From the NCBI GenBank assembly GCA_029962745.1, contig CM057154.1, positions 25,977,808 to 26,041,807 of the forward strand: DNA of 64,000 nt. The letters run 5' to 3'. A program made the position numbers and the translations under genes. This document shows positions 11,447-21,815 of the stretch, one piece after another (position 1 is the stretch's first letter; each line of letters starts with the position of its first letter). The notes under the pieces are model-generated. The model did no database searches, was not told the origin of the DNA, and worked only from the letters and a program-made list of their open reading frames with translations. The DNA comes from Echinometra lucunter. Taxonomy: Eukaryota > Echinodermata > Echinoidea > Camarodonta > Echinometridae.

Positions 11447-11879
11447 ATTAAAATAATAGCAAAAGAGACATCATGCCCCAAGATGTTACGGGTGAATTCT
11501 GATTTGATGTGGCAAAATTTCTACTTTTAATATTAATCTTAACACAAGCTAGAGCATTCCTGAACTATTCTTTCAAAGAAAAATCATGATGCCTCTTCTC
11601 TCTTCTACAGAGCGTCCCCAAAACGATACACTTTTAAAATGGCCTCCAAATAAAAGAAAAAAAATATTCAAATTTTGGGAAATTTTTTATTCATGTGGAC
11701 AGCTGAAGGTCTCCTCTATCGTATGACAACAAAAAGTCCAAAAATGTTTTATGCTTGAGTGAGCACTGCCCACTTTTGTAAAGGAAATGAAAATTAGGTT
11801 GCGCAGGAAATGGCTATCCACTTTACATGCTTTGGGTGAAGTGATAAGTTATCCATTGTCCGATGAATTTATGATAAGT
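11447..11879. other. Unassigned interval, shared with the right arm
   Basis: Plain AT-rich sequence matching 25680-26120 inverted. No gene, repeat array or RNA was recognised. Confidence 0.6.
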
Positions 11880-12818
11880 CATGATGGATATGGGTTTGTG
11901 CAGTGAATGACATGGCTTATGAATTCAAAAGTTTATGCATGAGTGATCGTGCATTGTCTTTTTAATCACAATTTGATTGTGGAAGTTGTATTGACAGTAC
12001 CGTATTCCGGGACCGTATTATCTGGCATGTCTGTGGTAATTGTAGCGGTTCGTGCTCCTGCTAGTTCGTGTTGAACGGGGGGGGGGGGGGGGGGGGGGAA
12101 TGAGGGTGTGTGTACGTGAGGGTGTGTGTGGGTGGGTGTGCACGATGTGTTGCAATTCCGGGAAGTGCTTTTCATTGTCACAAGTCCATCCGTAGGCATT
12201 TTTCTCCATTCCAAACCATTAATCCCATCGGCCCTTGCCAAAAACTCGTTTGCCATAAAGAAAGCTTGCTAATTAATACCCAATATAGGCCTCCCCAGCG
12301 GTGCCTGAAGCATAAATCTACCGTGTTTGTGACATTAATAGCAACTGTCCTTCCAAACAAAAAACATACTGCATAATTGGCATCAATGGGTACAACCCCC
12401 CTCCCCCCCCCCCCAAAAAAAAAAAAAACCCTTTCTTTGTGGCAAATAATCTTTGGAAATGGTAGAGGTTTGGGCAAGGAAAGATGGTACGAATGGTTTG
12501 GATTAGAGCAAAATGCCTACAGATAGACCCATGACAATGAAACACACCTCTCGAAATTGTGACATGTCACACACACACCCTCACCCTCACAGCCACACAC
12601 AACTACCACCCCCCCACACACACACATACACACACACACACACGAACTACCAGGGGCACCGCTACAATTACCACGGACATCAACACCAGATAATACAGTA
12701 CTGTCAAAACAACTTCCATAATCAAATTGTGATTAAAAAGACAATACATGATCACTCATGCATAAGGTTTTGAATTGATAAGCCATGCCATTCACTGTAC
12801 AAGCCCATATCCATCATG
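11880..12818. mobile_element. 939-bp palindromic element
   Basis: The ends CATGATGGATATGGG and CCCATATCCATCATG are inverted repeats. Homology between the two halves continues inward, so almost the whole element is a hairpin centred near 12350. A G-run (12079-12098), C-run and CACACA tract mark the arms. Short frames on both strands (for example GINGLEWRKMPTDG) are mirror copies of the arm and are not genes. A shorter relative lies at 25224-25675. Confidence 0.75.
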
Positions 12819-12939
12819 GGTATGGATAATAAAAATAAAGATTATAGACCATTAAGAGGATTGTACTGAAAGAGCTTCACTCCAGGTTAAACATTATCAT
12901 TTTTATTACAATTATTAAAAGTTTTCTGAAAGTTCTTAC

Positions 12940-13375
12940 AACGTCTGCCATGTTTCAAAACGCTCCTCTAGAAAGGTTTTATGTACTTTCTGGATAGGTT
13001 TTTCGGACGTTCTTAAAACGTCCTCTAGGATTTACAAACGTTCTTTAAGGTTTTTCTGGGCGTTTTCTAAAACGTCTGCCAAATTTCTAAATGTTTTAAA
13101 AAGGTTTTTTGAACGTTCCTAAAACTTTTGCTGGACGTTTTTTAAAGGTTCTTGAAACGGTTTTTAAACGTCCGTACGTTTTCTGAAGGTCCTTCATTCA
13201 GAAGCAAATTTTCCATAGGTTTTTTTAAAAGAATTTTCAACGTTAAAAACTGTTTTTTAAACGTCCAAAGTCCAAAGAAAACGTTTTAAATACGTCTGAA
13301 ACCTTAAAAAAAGGTTTTAAAACGTTTTCACAAAACGTCCATGACAAATATTTAAATGTTTTAAAAACATCCGCG
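12940..13375. repeat. Degenerate AAAACGT/AGGTTTT array
   Basis: Irregular repeats of AAAACGTCC, GAACGTTC and AAGGTTTT fill the region. A shorter counterpart lies inverted at 24950-25100. There are no open frames of note. Confidence 0.7.
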
Positions 13376-13515
13376 TGTTAGCTGGGACTGGTATCTATCA
13401 GGAGAGGGCACAATACTGCAACAATAAGACCATTCATAGGCCCTGAAACATAAAAAAGTACAATCCTTCTTACAATTGATATCTATCGTAAGTCTATGGC
13501 AAACCATGTACCTAA

Positions 13516-13713
13516 AGGCCCCGTCACATATTAGCGAATCGAGGTAACGAATGGTTAACGAACAGCTATTTTTTAAAGTCCAGATACTCTCAAATACGCT
13601 AAAATTCTTGGCCACAATAGGGTTCTAAAGGTCCCGTCACCTATTAGCTAATTTAGCTGTTAGCTGTTCGTTAGGCATTCGTTAGCTCGATTCGCTAATA
13701 TGTGACGGGGCCT
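13516..13713. mobile_element. 198-bp MITE with AGGCCCCGTCAC ends
   Basis: The TIR reads AGGCCCCGTCACATATTAGC at both ends. A third, variant end (AGGTCCCGTCACCTATTAGC) lies inside at about 13628, so the right half can fold alone as a ~85-bp hairpin. Flanking duplications are not obvious. Confidence 0.75.
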
Positions 13714-13719
13714 CAAGAT

Positions 13720-16175
13720 TGATTGTGTATCTTTATGTTACACCCCCCTGATCCTGGTCTCTTAACAGCTACTAGCTGTCATTTTACCCGAAAAAATAAT
13801 AATAAGATGTTGCTTGGTCAAAGTTTGAAATGCTTTTAAAAAGCTATTTCTCTGGTGATTAAAAGTACACTTTACTTTACATCATTTGCTATCATTCTAA
13901 TCCCCGTATTCTCTTATAGTAGACTACCACTTATCATGCTTATCCAGATTCGTTTCTACGTAAACAGGCTTACCAAGTTCCCTATTCATTTTTTGATTCC
14001 TCCAATTTAATATTTTTATCTTATCATTCATTGAGTTTCCTTCCAATTTTTCCGTTGTCTGCTACGATAATTTTTTTTTCTGTTCGTTTATTATAGGCTT
14101 AGTATAGGCCTATTCGTTTTCTTGCTATCTCTCCACCCGTTCCCTATTTTGCTCCTCTCCATTTCCCTGTAATTCTGTTATCAGGTCTCTAGAATCGGGA
14201 ACTTGACTGTATTTGTTCATGTGAAAAGTGTAGCATTGTGATACCAAGGCTTCAAACGAACGCCTTTACATGCAAATGTAACCGCTTATATAGCAACAGA
14301 AATTAACAGCATTCAAACTTATGGTCAGTTTTGGCCTAGAAAGATTTCTGTATAACACCCACTACCCTTGTTTAATTCGTCCAACTGATGTCCCTTTTGT
14401 TGCGTTGGAGTGCAACGGCCTATGCTAACAAGTCTCCGAAGTGGTTGTGAGCGAGTTATCTACCTGGGGAATCTAAAATTGTTATTTCCTTCAAAATTAC
14501 CCTATACACTTATTTTTGAAAGGCTTCCATATTTATCATCTTTCAACAACTGCACCAATTTGGGTCAGTGCCTTTAGACATAAGTGCATAATTCTGCCCA
14601 AAATCGGAGCTACGTCGCTCTACTATATGAAATTTGTACAATGAGCGGAAAAGGCCCGACGGCAGGCTGGGCCTTTAAGGTACTAGAAGTTACTGGATCT
14701 TATGCAGATGGAATTTAATGTAATCTTCCACAAGTATCTTTCAAGAAAAAAAATGTGTTACTATTATTTAACACATTTCATGCTAATTTTCCTTTTTGCT
14801 GTAAAAACGGCTCGCTTTAATTATCCTCTGGCTTGGGTCCTCATTTCTCAGCTACCGACAGAGTCTGAGAAAAAAAAAAGAGCGAAAAATGGAATTCATG
14901 AATAGACGGTCACATTCGTAGGATTTTCCAAACTCATTACTCTCATAATTCATGTTCATTCTTTAAGCATTCAATTTCATTTTATGTCATTCCTGTTAAA
15001 TTTCATTCATTTAATTTAGAGAGAGATTCATTCAATTAAACGACGCGAAGTTGTCATTCAGTTTTACGCCAGTTTGATAGACGTTCAAGTTCGTCCCAAA
15101 TACCAATTAAATTTAAAGGCAAAAACCTTCGCACTTTGAAAGTTCGAATTCAGTTACATAAAAAGTTCTGTAGTTCATTGTTATTCTTACCGCATTTTTA
15201 CGTCATATTCCCCCCTTTCCATTGTTAGTAACAATGTAATTCCATTTTAATCTTCAAAAATTCAAATTCACAATTTTAGGGTTTATTTCAATCATGTTTT
15301 ATGTATTTATTTTCTTTCTTATTTTTACTCCCATTTTCAGTATATTCCCTTAAAGTATGAAATAACACCTACATGCTTAACTAATATGTATATATTTTTT
15401 ACCTGGCATGCTTTGATGAAGGTTTGTCAAAGGAATGAGAAATTGCAGTATAAAGGTCCCATCTCAAGGTAGTTTGTATAATTCATTCAAACAGAGTACA
15501 AGGAACATAAGCAGTAACGAAAAACACTGCCCAAGTGCTATAAATGCTTGCCTATTCGTGAATTTGAATTCCTTAACGTTCATCGGGGCGGTGCTGGTGC
15601 GAATTTGAATACATTTTACGTGCATTTTTAATTTGAACGCGCTGTTTACGCGTTCATTTGAGAAAAATCAAGAAATCGCATGCTAAGAAAATTAAACTGA
15701 ATGAACTACTTAGTTTTTTGTGATTATTAAAATTCGCTCGAAACTGAATGATCGCATCGTTAAATCGGATGCAATCATGACGACATTGGGCGGGAAAACC
15801 TATTTAATGAATAAAATGAAAACAAACACAGAGACAACACAAAGAAAATCACAATATGTAAAGCGACACTATACACTATGATATAAAATGGATAAATGAG
15901 TTTGAAAATTGTTTGGACAAGAAGACGAAGGAAGGGGTGCATTCAAGTTAGAGACAGAAAACGTTGATATGCTGCCAAGCTTTCTCCTGATGGAATGTTT
16001 GCCGTTAGGCTATTTAAAAGCTTTGAAACTGAATGTAATGGAATCATCCCAAGCACACTAACATTGAATTGTGAGCTGTTATTATTTATTTATTTTTTGT
16101 ATGAATATAAATATAATAATATAAGTTATTAACTATAAGTTATCCCTTATCAATGTATTATAAGATATTTATTTT
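13720..16175. other. Non-coding flank upstream of Ig exon B
   Basis: AT-rich DNA shared, inverted, with 21830-24545. A plus-strand frame at 14702-14905 begins with a hydrophobic run but is shifted by single-base indels in the other copy, so I do not call it a leader exon. A single copy of the unit that is triplicated at 23840-24210 lies at about 14080-14210. Confidence 0.6.
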
Positions 16176-16212
16176 TTGCAAATTAATAGAAAGTATATTT
16201 TTCTTTTCACAG

Positions 16213-16560
16213 ATCAAGGCTTTGGTATAGCTGAGCAGATTGTTGACACAGAGCCACATGTTGTTATAGAAGTGGGAACTAGAGGTATTCTACCTTGTCG
16301 CATTCAAAGGAGAGCGTACTCAGTTAAGTGGCAACGACAGCTTACGTCTGGAACTGAACTCCTTGTATCTCTTGACCAATACTTCAAGATTGGTGAACGA
16401 GATGGGCCTGGTTATGAGGCAGGTTTATTCAATATCACTGACGACTATTCACTGGTCATCAAAGACGTCACAGTGCAGGATGAAGGGCTATACCTTTGTT
16501 TAGTCTCTGACTTCAGAACGGGGTTACCCTTTCGAAACAGTACGATAGTCTCTGTACAAG
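16213..16560 (+). CDS. Ig V-type domain exon, copy B
   Basis: This is the inverted paralogue or allele of the exons at 2026-2373 and 21468-21815. The acceptor TTCTTTTCACAG ends at 16212 and the donor GTGAGA begins at 16561, giving 348 bp, phase 1-1, with no stops. Residue numbering is as in copy A: Cys 29, Trp 40 (here SVKW), DEGLYLC ending at Cys 96, with sequons NIT and NST kept. By eye it differs from copy A at 9 residues and from copy C at 12, with about 6 synonymous differences in each comparison. The changes fall before Trp 40 to residue 45, at 56-60, and at 93-114. Residues 61-92 are identical in all three. The downstream intron shares about 1.3 kb with the other copies. No partner exon was identified. 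Confidence 0.8.
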
Positions 16561-17065
16561 GTGAGACACCTTTGATAATTTTTGACACGGGAAAAGGGAA
16601 GCACGGGGAGATAGTCAACAAATCTAATCTTTTATAGAAAACAATTTAAGTAAGAAGTCCTTTTCTTATCATGAAGTATCTTTTAAAATGAAATTCATGC
16701 AAATCATACTCAGAGAGAATTCATCATTATGTTATCATAGCTTATTAGATAATGACATTACTGAAATATACAATTATTGTAAATGTAATGTTCAAAATGT
16801 ACAAAAATATGTGAGGCATTGACCTTACTCATTTGCATATGAATACAGATAATCAATATCTAAAACTAAATTCATACTAAACAACTAATACAGTAACTAT
16901 TGTCAAATGAGATTAAGAACAATTCTTCAACAATTCATTTAATATCATATCGTCTCCAGGAGCCCTGTTATTTCAAGACGTTTAAGTTGCTGTATCAATT
17001 CAGATGTTTCAGTTCATCGATTCAATACATCGTTTACACCAATATTACAGTAATTAGAATTAGAA

Positions 17066-17340
17066 TTAGATCCCTTTCAGAAGAATATTGTAGTGTTCAT
17101 AGAAATCATATTTTGATATGTGGTAAGAACCCTTGTATGCCTTGTCATTTTCATTGATAATATTGCAATAATCTTCGGGATTTTGACTTTTGATAAAATT
17201 TCTTATATTAGAACGCATGTCAGCAAAATACTTTCTTAGTTTACATCGCAAAAAGTTTTTATAACTCTTACTACTTGCACTGTTTTTGATTATACCAAGA
17301 TTTTGTTTAAGAAAGCGTCTTTTTTTAATGAAATGCTATG
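17066..17340 (-). pseudogene. LINE-like ORF2 fragment, copy B
   Basis: The minus-strand frame ending near 17066 reads RKYFADMRSNIRNF, NPEDYCNIINENDK and ISKYDFYEHYN. It is the best preserved of three related fragments (others at 1380-1542 and 20780-20955) and resembles the endonuclease-RT linker of non-LTR elements. Further upstream it is interrupted. It lies downstream of Ig exon B on the opposite strand, so it is not an exon of the same transcript. Confidence 0.42.
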
Positions 17341-17429
17341 TAGTCGGGTCAACATGGGCTTTGGCCGCCCCCCCCCCCCCCCCAAAAAAAAAGCAACAAA
17401 ACGCTCGTCAAATGTTTGGATAGATTTTG

Positions 17430-17860
17430 ACGTCAGAAATGGCAAACTAAAGATCTAAGAAAAGCGGACCTCAAGAAAGTGGATATTTCAAGATGCCGTC
17501 CAAGATGGCCGTCTGTACCTAAAAGTAGATATAGATCAGTACATATCCATCCTAGAGATGTATTTTCAGTGTCTATGCCTTATGTCGGGTGTCTAGAAAT
17601 CTATTCGCACCACTTAAAATATTCTTATGGCGGTCAGGAAACCTGGAAATCCAATATGGTGTCCAAAATATACCCGTCCTCGATATATAATTTTGGTGTC
17701 GACACCTCTGCTTTGGGGGTGTAGAGCTCTATTCAGACCACTTAGAACGTATGATGATGGTTAGGAAGCCACGAAATCATATGGAGTCCAACATGTCCAA
17801 GGTGGTCGCCAATATCTAGGGAAATGTCTGAAAGTGAATACTATTTAGAGTATCACGTTA
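17430..17860. repeat. Interspersed repeat of the Ig duplicon (CCAATATGG family)
   Basis: About 430 bp with recurring CCAAGATGGCCGTC and CCAATATGGTGTCCAAAAT motifs, present also at about 760-1190 and 20150-20570. Contig 2 ends inside it. A C-run followed by an A-run (17370-17392) borders it. Confidence 0.65.
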
Positions 17861-18360
17861 NNNNNNNNNNNNNNNNNNNNNNNNNNNNNNNNNNNNNNNN
17901 NNNNNNNNNNNNNNNNNNNNNNNNNNNNNNNNNNNNNNNNNNNNNNNNNNNNNNNNNNNNNNNNNNNNNNNNNNNNNNNNNNNNNNNNNNNNNNNNNNNN
18001 NNNNNNNNNNNNNNNNNNNNNNNNNNNNNNNNNNNNNNNNNNNNNNNNNNNNNNNNNNNNNNNNNNNNNNNNNNNNNNNNNNNNNNNNNNNNNNNNNNNN
18101 NNNNNNNNNNNNNNNNNNNNNNNNNNNNNNNNNNNNNNNNNNNNNNNNNNNNNNNNNNNNNNNNNNNNNNNNNNNNNNNNNNNNNNNNNNNNNNNNNNNN
18201 NNNNNNNNNNNNNNNNNNNNNNNNNNNNNNNNNNNNNNNNNNNNNNNNNNNNNNNNNNNNNNNNNNNNNNNNNNNNNNNNNNNNNNNNNNNNNNNNNNNN
18301 NNNNNNNNNNNNNNNNNNNNNNNNNNNNNNNNNNNNNNNNNNNNNNNNNNNNNNNNNNNN
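17861..18360. other. Assembly gap (500 N)
   Basis: Exactly 500 N, falling between the arms of the large inverted repeat. The distance and even the relative orientation of the arms depend on the scaffolder. Confidence 0.99.
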
Positions 18361-19340
18361 GCAAAGCTGAATAATAAAGCCGATTCTTGAGGATACAATC
18401 TAGAATTACGGGGCTGTTAAAGTTCTCAGTTAAGTTTTACCACGTTTATGTCTTTAATTTCCAAACTAATAAAATAATATTGTGAACGGTAACTGACTTG
18501 TCGTCATTAAAAAAGACTACTTGAATGCCAGCTTGGATGAAATGAATATCAAAATGGTATCACTGAATTTATCACAAAACCCCCAGACAATTACCCACAA
18601 ACTCCTAAGAAAAGGTTGCTTTAAAATAATTGGGTTGGTTACCATAATGAACCGACCAGTTGTGGGTTAAAACAAATTTGTATGTATGCATAATGGGAAT
18701 TTTTTTCCAACATAGTCGGTTCATATAGTAAATGACAAGAAGATTTTTATCCAACTTTTTTTCAGAAAGCAATTTTATATACAATTATATACAATGAACA
18801 ATTAATTCATGACCACTTTAGATAAGTTAGATCACTAGCACATCTTGGATTGCAAAATGGCTGAGTTTTGCTAACCATATGCATCTATGAGTAACTTGTC
18901 AACAAAAAAACGCATACAAACATAACTACACCTATTACATATATTAATGCAAGTTTTAGCGAATAATGTGATGGCGAAGTGGCAGTAATATTGCATACCC
19001 GAATTGCAATCAAGTTTACCCAATACCTTTCGTAAGAGCATGTAGTTTTGTGTATTATGGAATACCACGACTCCTGAAATAGAGAAAAGCGGCCATTTTT
19101 CTATGCCATCTTTGATTTTCTGTCATGTTCTTTTTTTGCTTACTACCAATATGCATTCTAAGTGGTATGGAGGAATTATCTTGACCTTTAAGGTATAGAG
19201 GATCCCATTTGCGAGTATTTAGTCACCTAATGAAACTTACGAGGTTCGAACAGATAGTATACAATACTGATCATATGTATGAAATATCATAGTCTTAGGC
19301 TTTGCAGGGACCCTGGGCTTTGCATCCTGGTCTCCTAAAG
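18361..19340. other. Spacer of the large inverted repeat, no gene seen
   Basis: AT-rich sequence with no convincing frame. About 19170-19300 resembles 32590-32710 and 50650-50770 (shared AGGATCCC, ATGAAAC.TACGAGG and GAAATATCATAGTC blocks), so a short old repeat lies there. Confidence 0.55.
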
Positions 19341-19349
19341 CTTCAAAAT

Positions 19350-20055
19350 GCAACCGAGAAGACGAGATAATTTAGGCCAAGAAGACGAGAAGATGAGTTA
19401 AAAGACCAGATGACAAGTTCTAGGAACTCGACAAATCGACTTGTTTAGCATGTTTAGGACAAGAAGACGAGACGATGAGTTCTTGGAACTCGGCAAGTTG
19501 ACTTGTTTGGGACAAGGATACGAGAGGAAAAGTTCTTGGAACTTAGCAAGTTGACTTTTTAGGGGACAAATGCCAAGATAAAAGACGAGATGACGAGTTA
19601 TTGGAACTTGATGAGTTCCAGAATCTTTACATCTAATCTTCATGTCCTAAACAAGTCAAGTTTTTTTAGTTCCAATAACTCGTCGTGTCGTCTTTTCGTC
19701 CAATTACAAGTTAACCTTGCCGAATTAAATAACTCGTCTTCTTGTCCCAAACAAGTCAACTAGCCGATTTCCGATAACTCATCATTTCATCTTCTTGTCC
19801 CAAACAAGTCGACTTGCCGATTTCAAATAACTCGTGATCTTATCATCTCCTGCTAAACATGTCGATATGCCGAGTTCCAATAACTCGTCATCTCGTCTTC
19901 TTGTCCTAAACGAGTCGACTTGCAGAGTTCCAAGAACTTGTCGTCTCATATTCTCTTCCAAAACAAGTCGATTTGCCGAGTTCCAAGAACTCGTCATCTT
20001 GTCTTGTAACACGCCCTCTCGTCTTCTTGGCCAAAATTATCTCGCCATCTGGATG
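19350..20055. repeat. Foldback minisatellite, 53-bp unit in divergent halves
   Basis: Units built on GAACTCGGCAAGTTGACTTG run one way over about 19350-19620 and the reverse way over about 19640-20055. In the right half the GTCG landmark recurs at 19808, 19861, 19914 and 19967, an exact 53-bp period. The outer ends GACGAGATAATTTAGGCC and GGCCAAAATTATCTCGCC are near-perfect inverted repeats. Frames here translate the repeat and are not genes. Confidence 0.8.
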
Positions 20056-20779
20056 GCACTATATTAAGCTTCCGTGCCGCGGTTATTTTGGACTACATCA
20101 TACAGTTTGATACTTTATGATACTTTTACCCGTATCAATGAACATCCTACCTAGTGAAGTACTTTTAACGTGATACTCTAAATAGTATTCACTTTCAGAC
20201 ATTTCCCTTGATATTGGCGACCACCTTGGACATGTTGGACTCCATATGATTTCATGGCTTTTTAACCACCATCATACGTTCTAAGTGGTCTGAATAGAGC
20301 TTTACACCCCCAAAGCAAAGGTGTCGACACCAAAATTATCGAGGGCGGGTATATTTTGGACACCATATTGGATTTTCAGGTTTCCTGACCAACATAAGAA
20401 TATTTTAAATGGTGCGAATAGATTTCTAGACACCCGACATAAGGCATAGACAATGAAAATACACCTCTGGGATGGATATGTACTGATTTATAACTGATTT
20501 TGGGTACAGACGGCCATCTTGGACGTCATTCTGAATTATCCGCTTTCTTGAGGTCCACTTTTCTTAGATGTTTAGTATGCCATTTCTGACGTCAAAATCC
20601 ATCCAAACATTTGACAAGCGTTTTTTTGCTTTTTTTTTGGGGGGGGGGCAGTCAAAGCCCACGTTGACCCGACTACATCGCATTTCATTAAAAAAAGACG
20701 CTTTCATAAACTAAATCTTGGTATAATCAAAAACAGTGCAAGTAGAAAGAGTTATAAAAACTTTGTGCGATGTAAACTA

Positions 20780-20955
20780 AGAAAGTATTTTGCTGACATA
20801 ATAAAAGATATAATATAAGAAATTTTATGAAAAGTCAAAATCCCAAAGATTATTGCAATATTATCGATGAAAGTGACAAGGAATACAAGGGTTCTTACCA
20901 CATATCAAAATACGATTTCTATGTACACTTCAAATTTCTTCTGAAAGGGTTCTAA
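20780..20955 (+). pseudogene. LINE-like ORF2 fragment, copy C
   Basis: Homologous to copies A and B, but with in-frame stops just after FAD and a C-terminal IYVHF variant. It ends at a TAA near 20955. It is the most decayed of the three. Confidence 0.4.
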
Positions 20956-21341
20956 TTCTAATTCTAATTACTGTAATATTGGTGTGAACGATGAATTGAA
21001 TCGATGAAATCAAACATCGGAATTGATACAGCAACTTAAACGTCTTGAAATAACAGGGCTCCTGGAGACGATATGATATTAAATGAATTGTTGAAGAATA
21101 GTTCTTAATCTCATTTGACAACAGTTGCTGTATTTAACGGTTTAGTATGAATTTAGTTTTGGATATTGTTTATCTGTATTCATATGCAAATGAGTAAGGT
21201 CAATGCCTCACATATTTTTGTACATTTTGAACACTGAATTACAATAATTGTACATTTCAGTAATGTCATTATCTAATAAGCTATGATAACATAACGATGA
21301 ATTCTCTCTGGATATGATATGAAAAGGACTTCTTACTTAAA

Positions 21342-21424
21342 TTGTTTTCTATAGAAGATTAGATTTGTTGTCTATCTTCCCGTTTGTTTTCTATAGAAGA
21401 TTAGATTTGTTGTCTATCTTCCCG
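21342..21424. repeat. 42-bp tandem duplication
   Basis: TTGTTTTCTATAGAAGATTA... ending TATCTTCCCG occurs twice in a row with a 42-bp offset. Copies A and B have it once. It lies in the intron just downstream of Ig exon C. Confidence 0.85.
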
Positions 21425-21467
21425 TGCTTCCCTTTTCCCTTGTCAAAAGTTATCAAAGGTGCCTCAC

Positions 21468-21815
21468 CTTGTACAGAGACTCTTGTACTGTTTCGAAAGG
21501 GTATCCCCGTTCTGAAGTCAGAGACTGAACAGTGGTATATTCCTTCATCCTGCACTGTGACGTCTTTGATGACCAGTGAATAGTCGTCAGTGATATTGAA
21601 TAAACCTGCCTCGTAACCAGGCCCATCTCGTTCACCAACCTTGAAGTATGGGTCAAGAGATACAAGGAGCTCAGTTCCAGACGATAGCTGTCGTTTCCAC
21701 TCAACTGAGTACGCTTTCCTTTGAATACGACAAGGTAGAATACCTCTAGTTCCCACTTCTATAACAACATGTGGCTCTGTGTCAACAATCTGCTCAGCTA
21801 TACTAAAGCCTTGAT
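21468..21815 (-). CDS. Ig V-type domain exon, copy C
   Basis: 348 bp between acceptor TTTTCACAG (right of 21815) and donor GTGAGG (left of 21468), phase 1-1 and fully open. The frame upstream of the acceptor has a stop, as expected for intron sequence. Landmarks are Cys 29, Trp 40 (SVEW), DEGIYHC ending at Cys 96, and the NIT and NST sequons. By eye it differs from copy A at 12 residues but only about 3 synonymous codons. Replacements include 34, 36, 56, 58, 60, 93, 95, 105, 112 and 114. The sequence 61-92 between C'' and F is unchanged. Function and partner exons are not visible; a cell-surface or secreted Ig protein is the likely context. Confidence 0.8.

Larger units (their letters stand above)
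8308..17860 (+). repeat. Left arm of large inverted repeat (contig 2)
   Basis: The arm is homologous in inverted orientation to 20166-29429. Anchors in order are the 139-bp MITE (9115 against 28722), ACTGG arrays, the 11107-11446 element (against 26124-26529), the 11880 palindrome, AACGT repeats, the 14.0-14.9 kb block (against 23.2-24.2 kb), and the Ig exon (16213 against 21815). The arm stops at the N gap. The copies differ by substitutions, indels and several insertions, and are not alignable over about 13380-13740. Confidence 0.9.

Noticed and set aside
11966..12773. ORFs with the segment GINGLEW.KMPTDG on both strands, also at 25343
   Set aside because: They are mirror-image arms of a palindromic repeat with homopolymer runs, not related genes.
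14702..14905. Hydrophobic ORF upstream of Ig exon B, considered as a leader exon
   Set aside because: The inverted copy near 23.2 kb has single-base indels that shift the frame.
19398..20067. Overlapping ORFs on both strands across the 53-bp minisatellite
   Set aside because: Repeat translation; the period is not a multiple of three and the frames are short.
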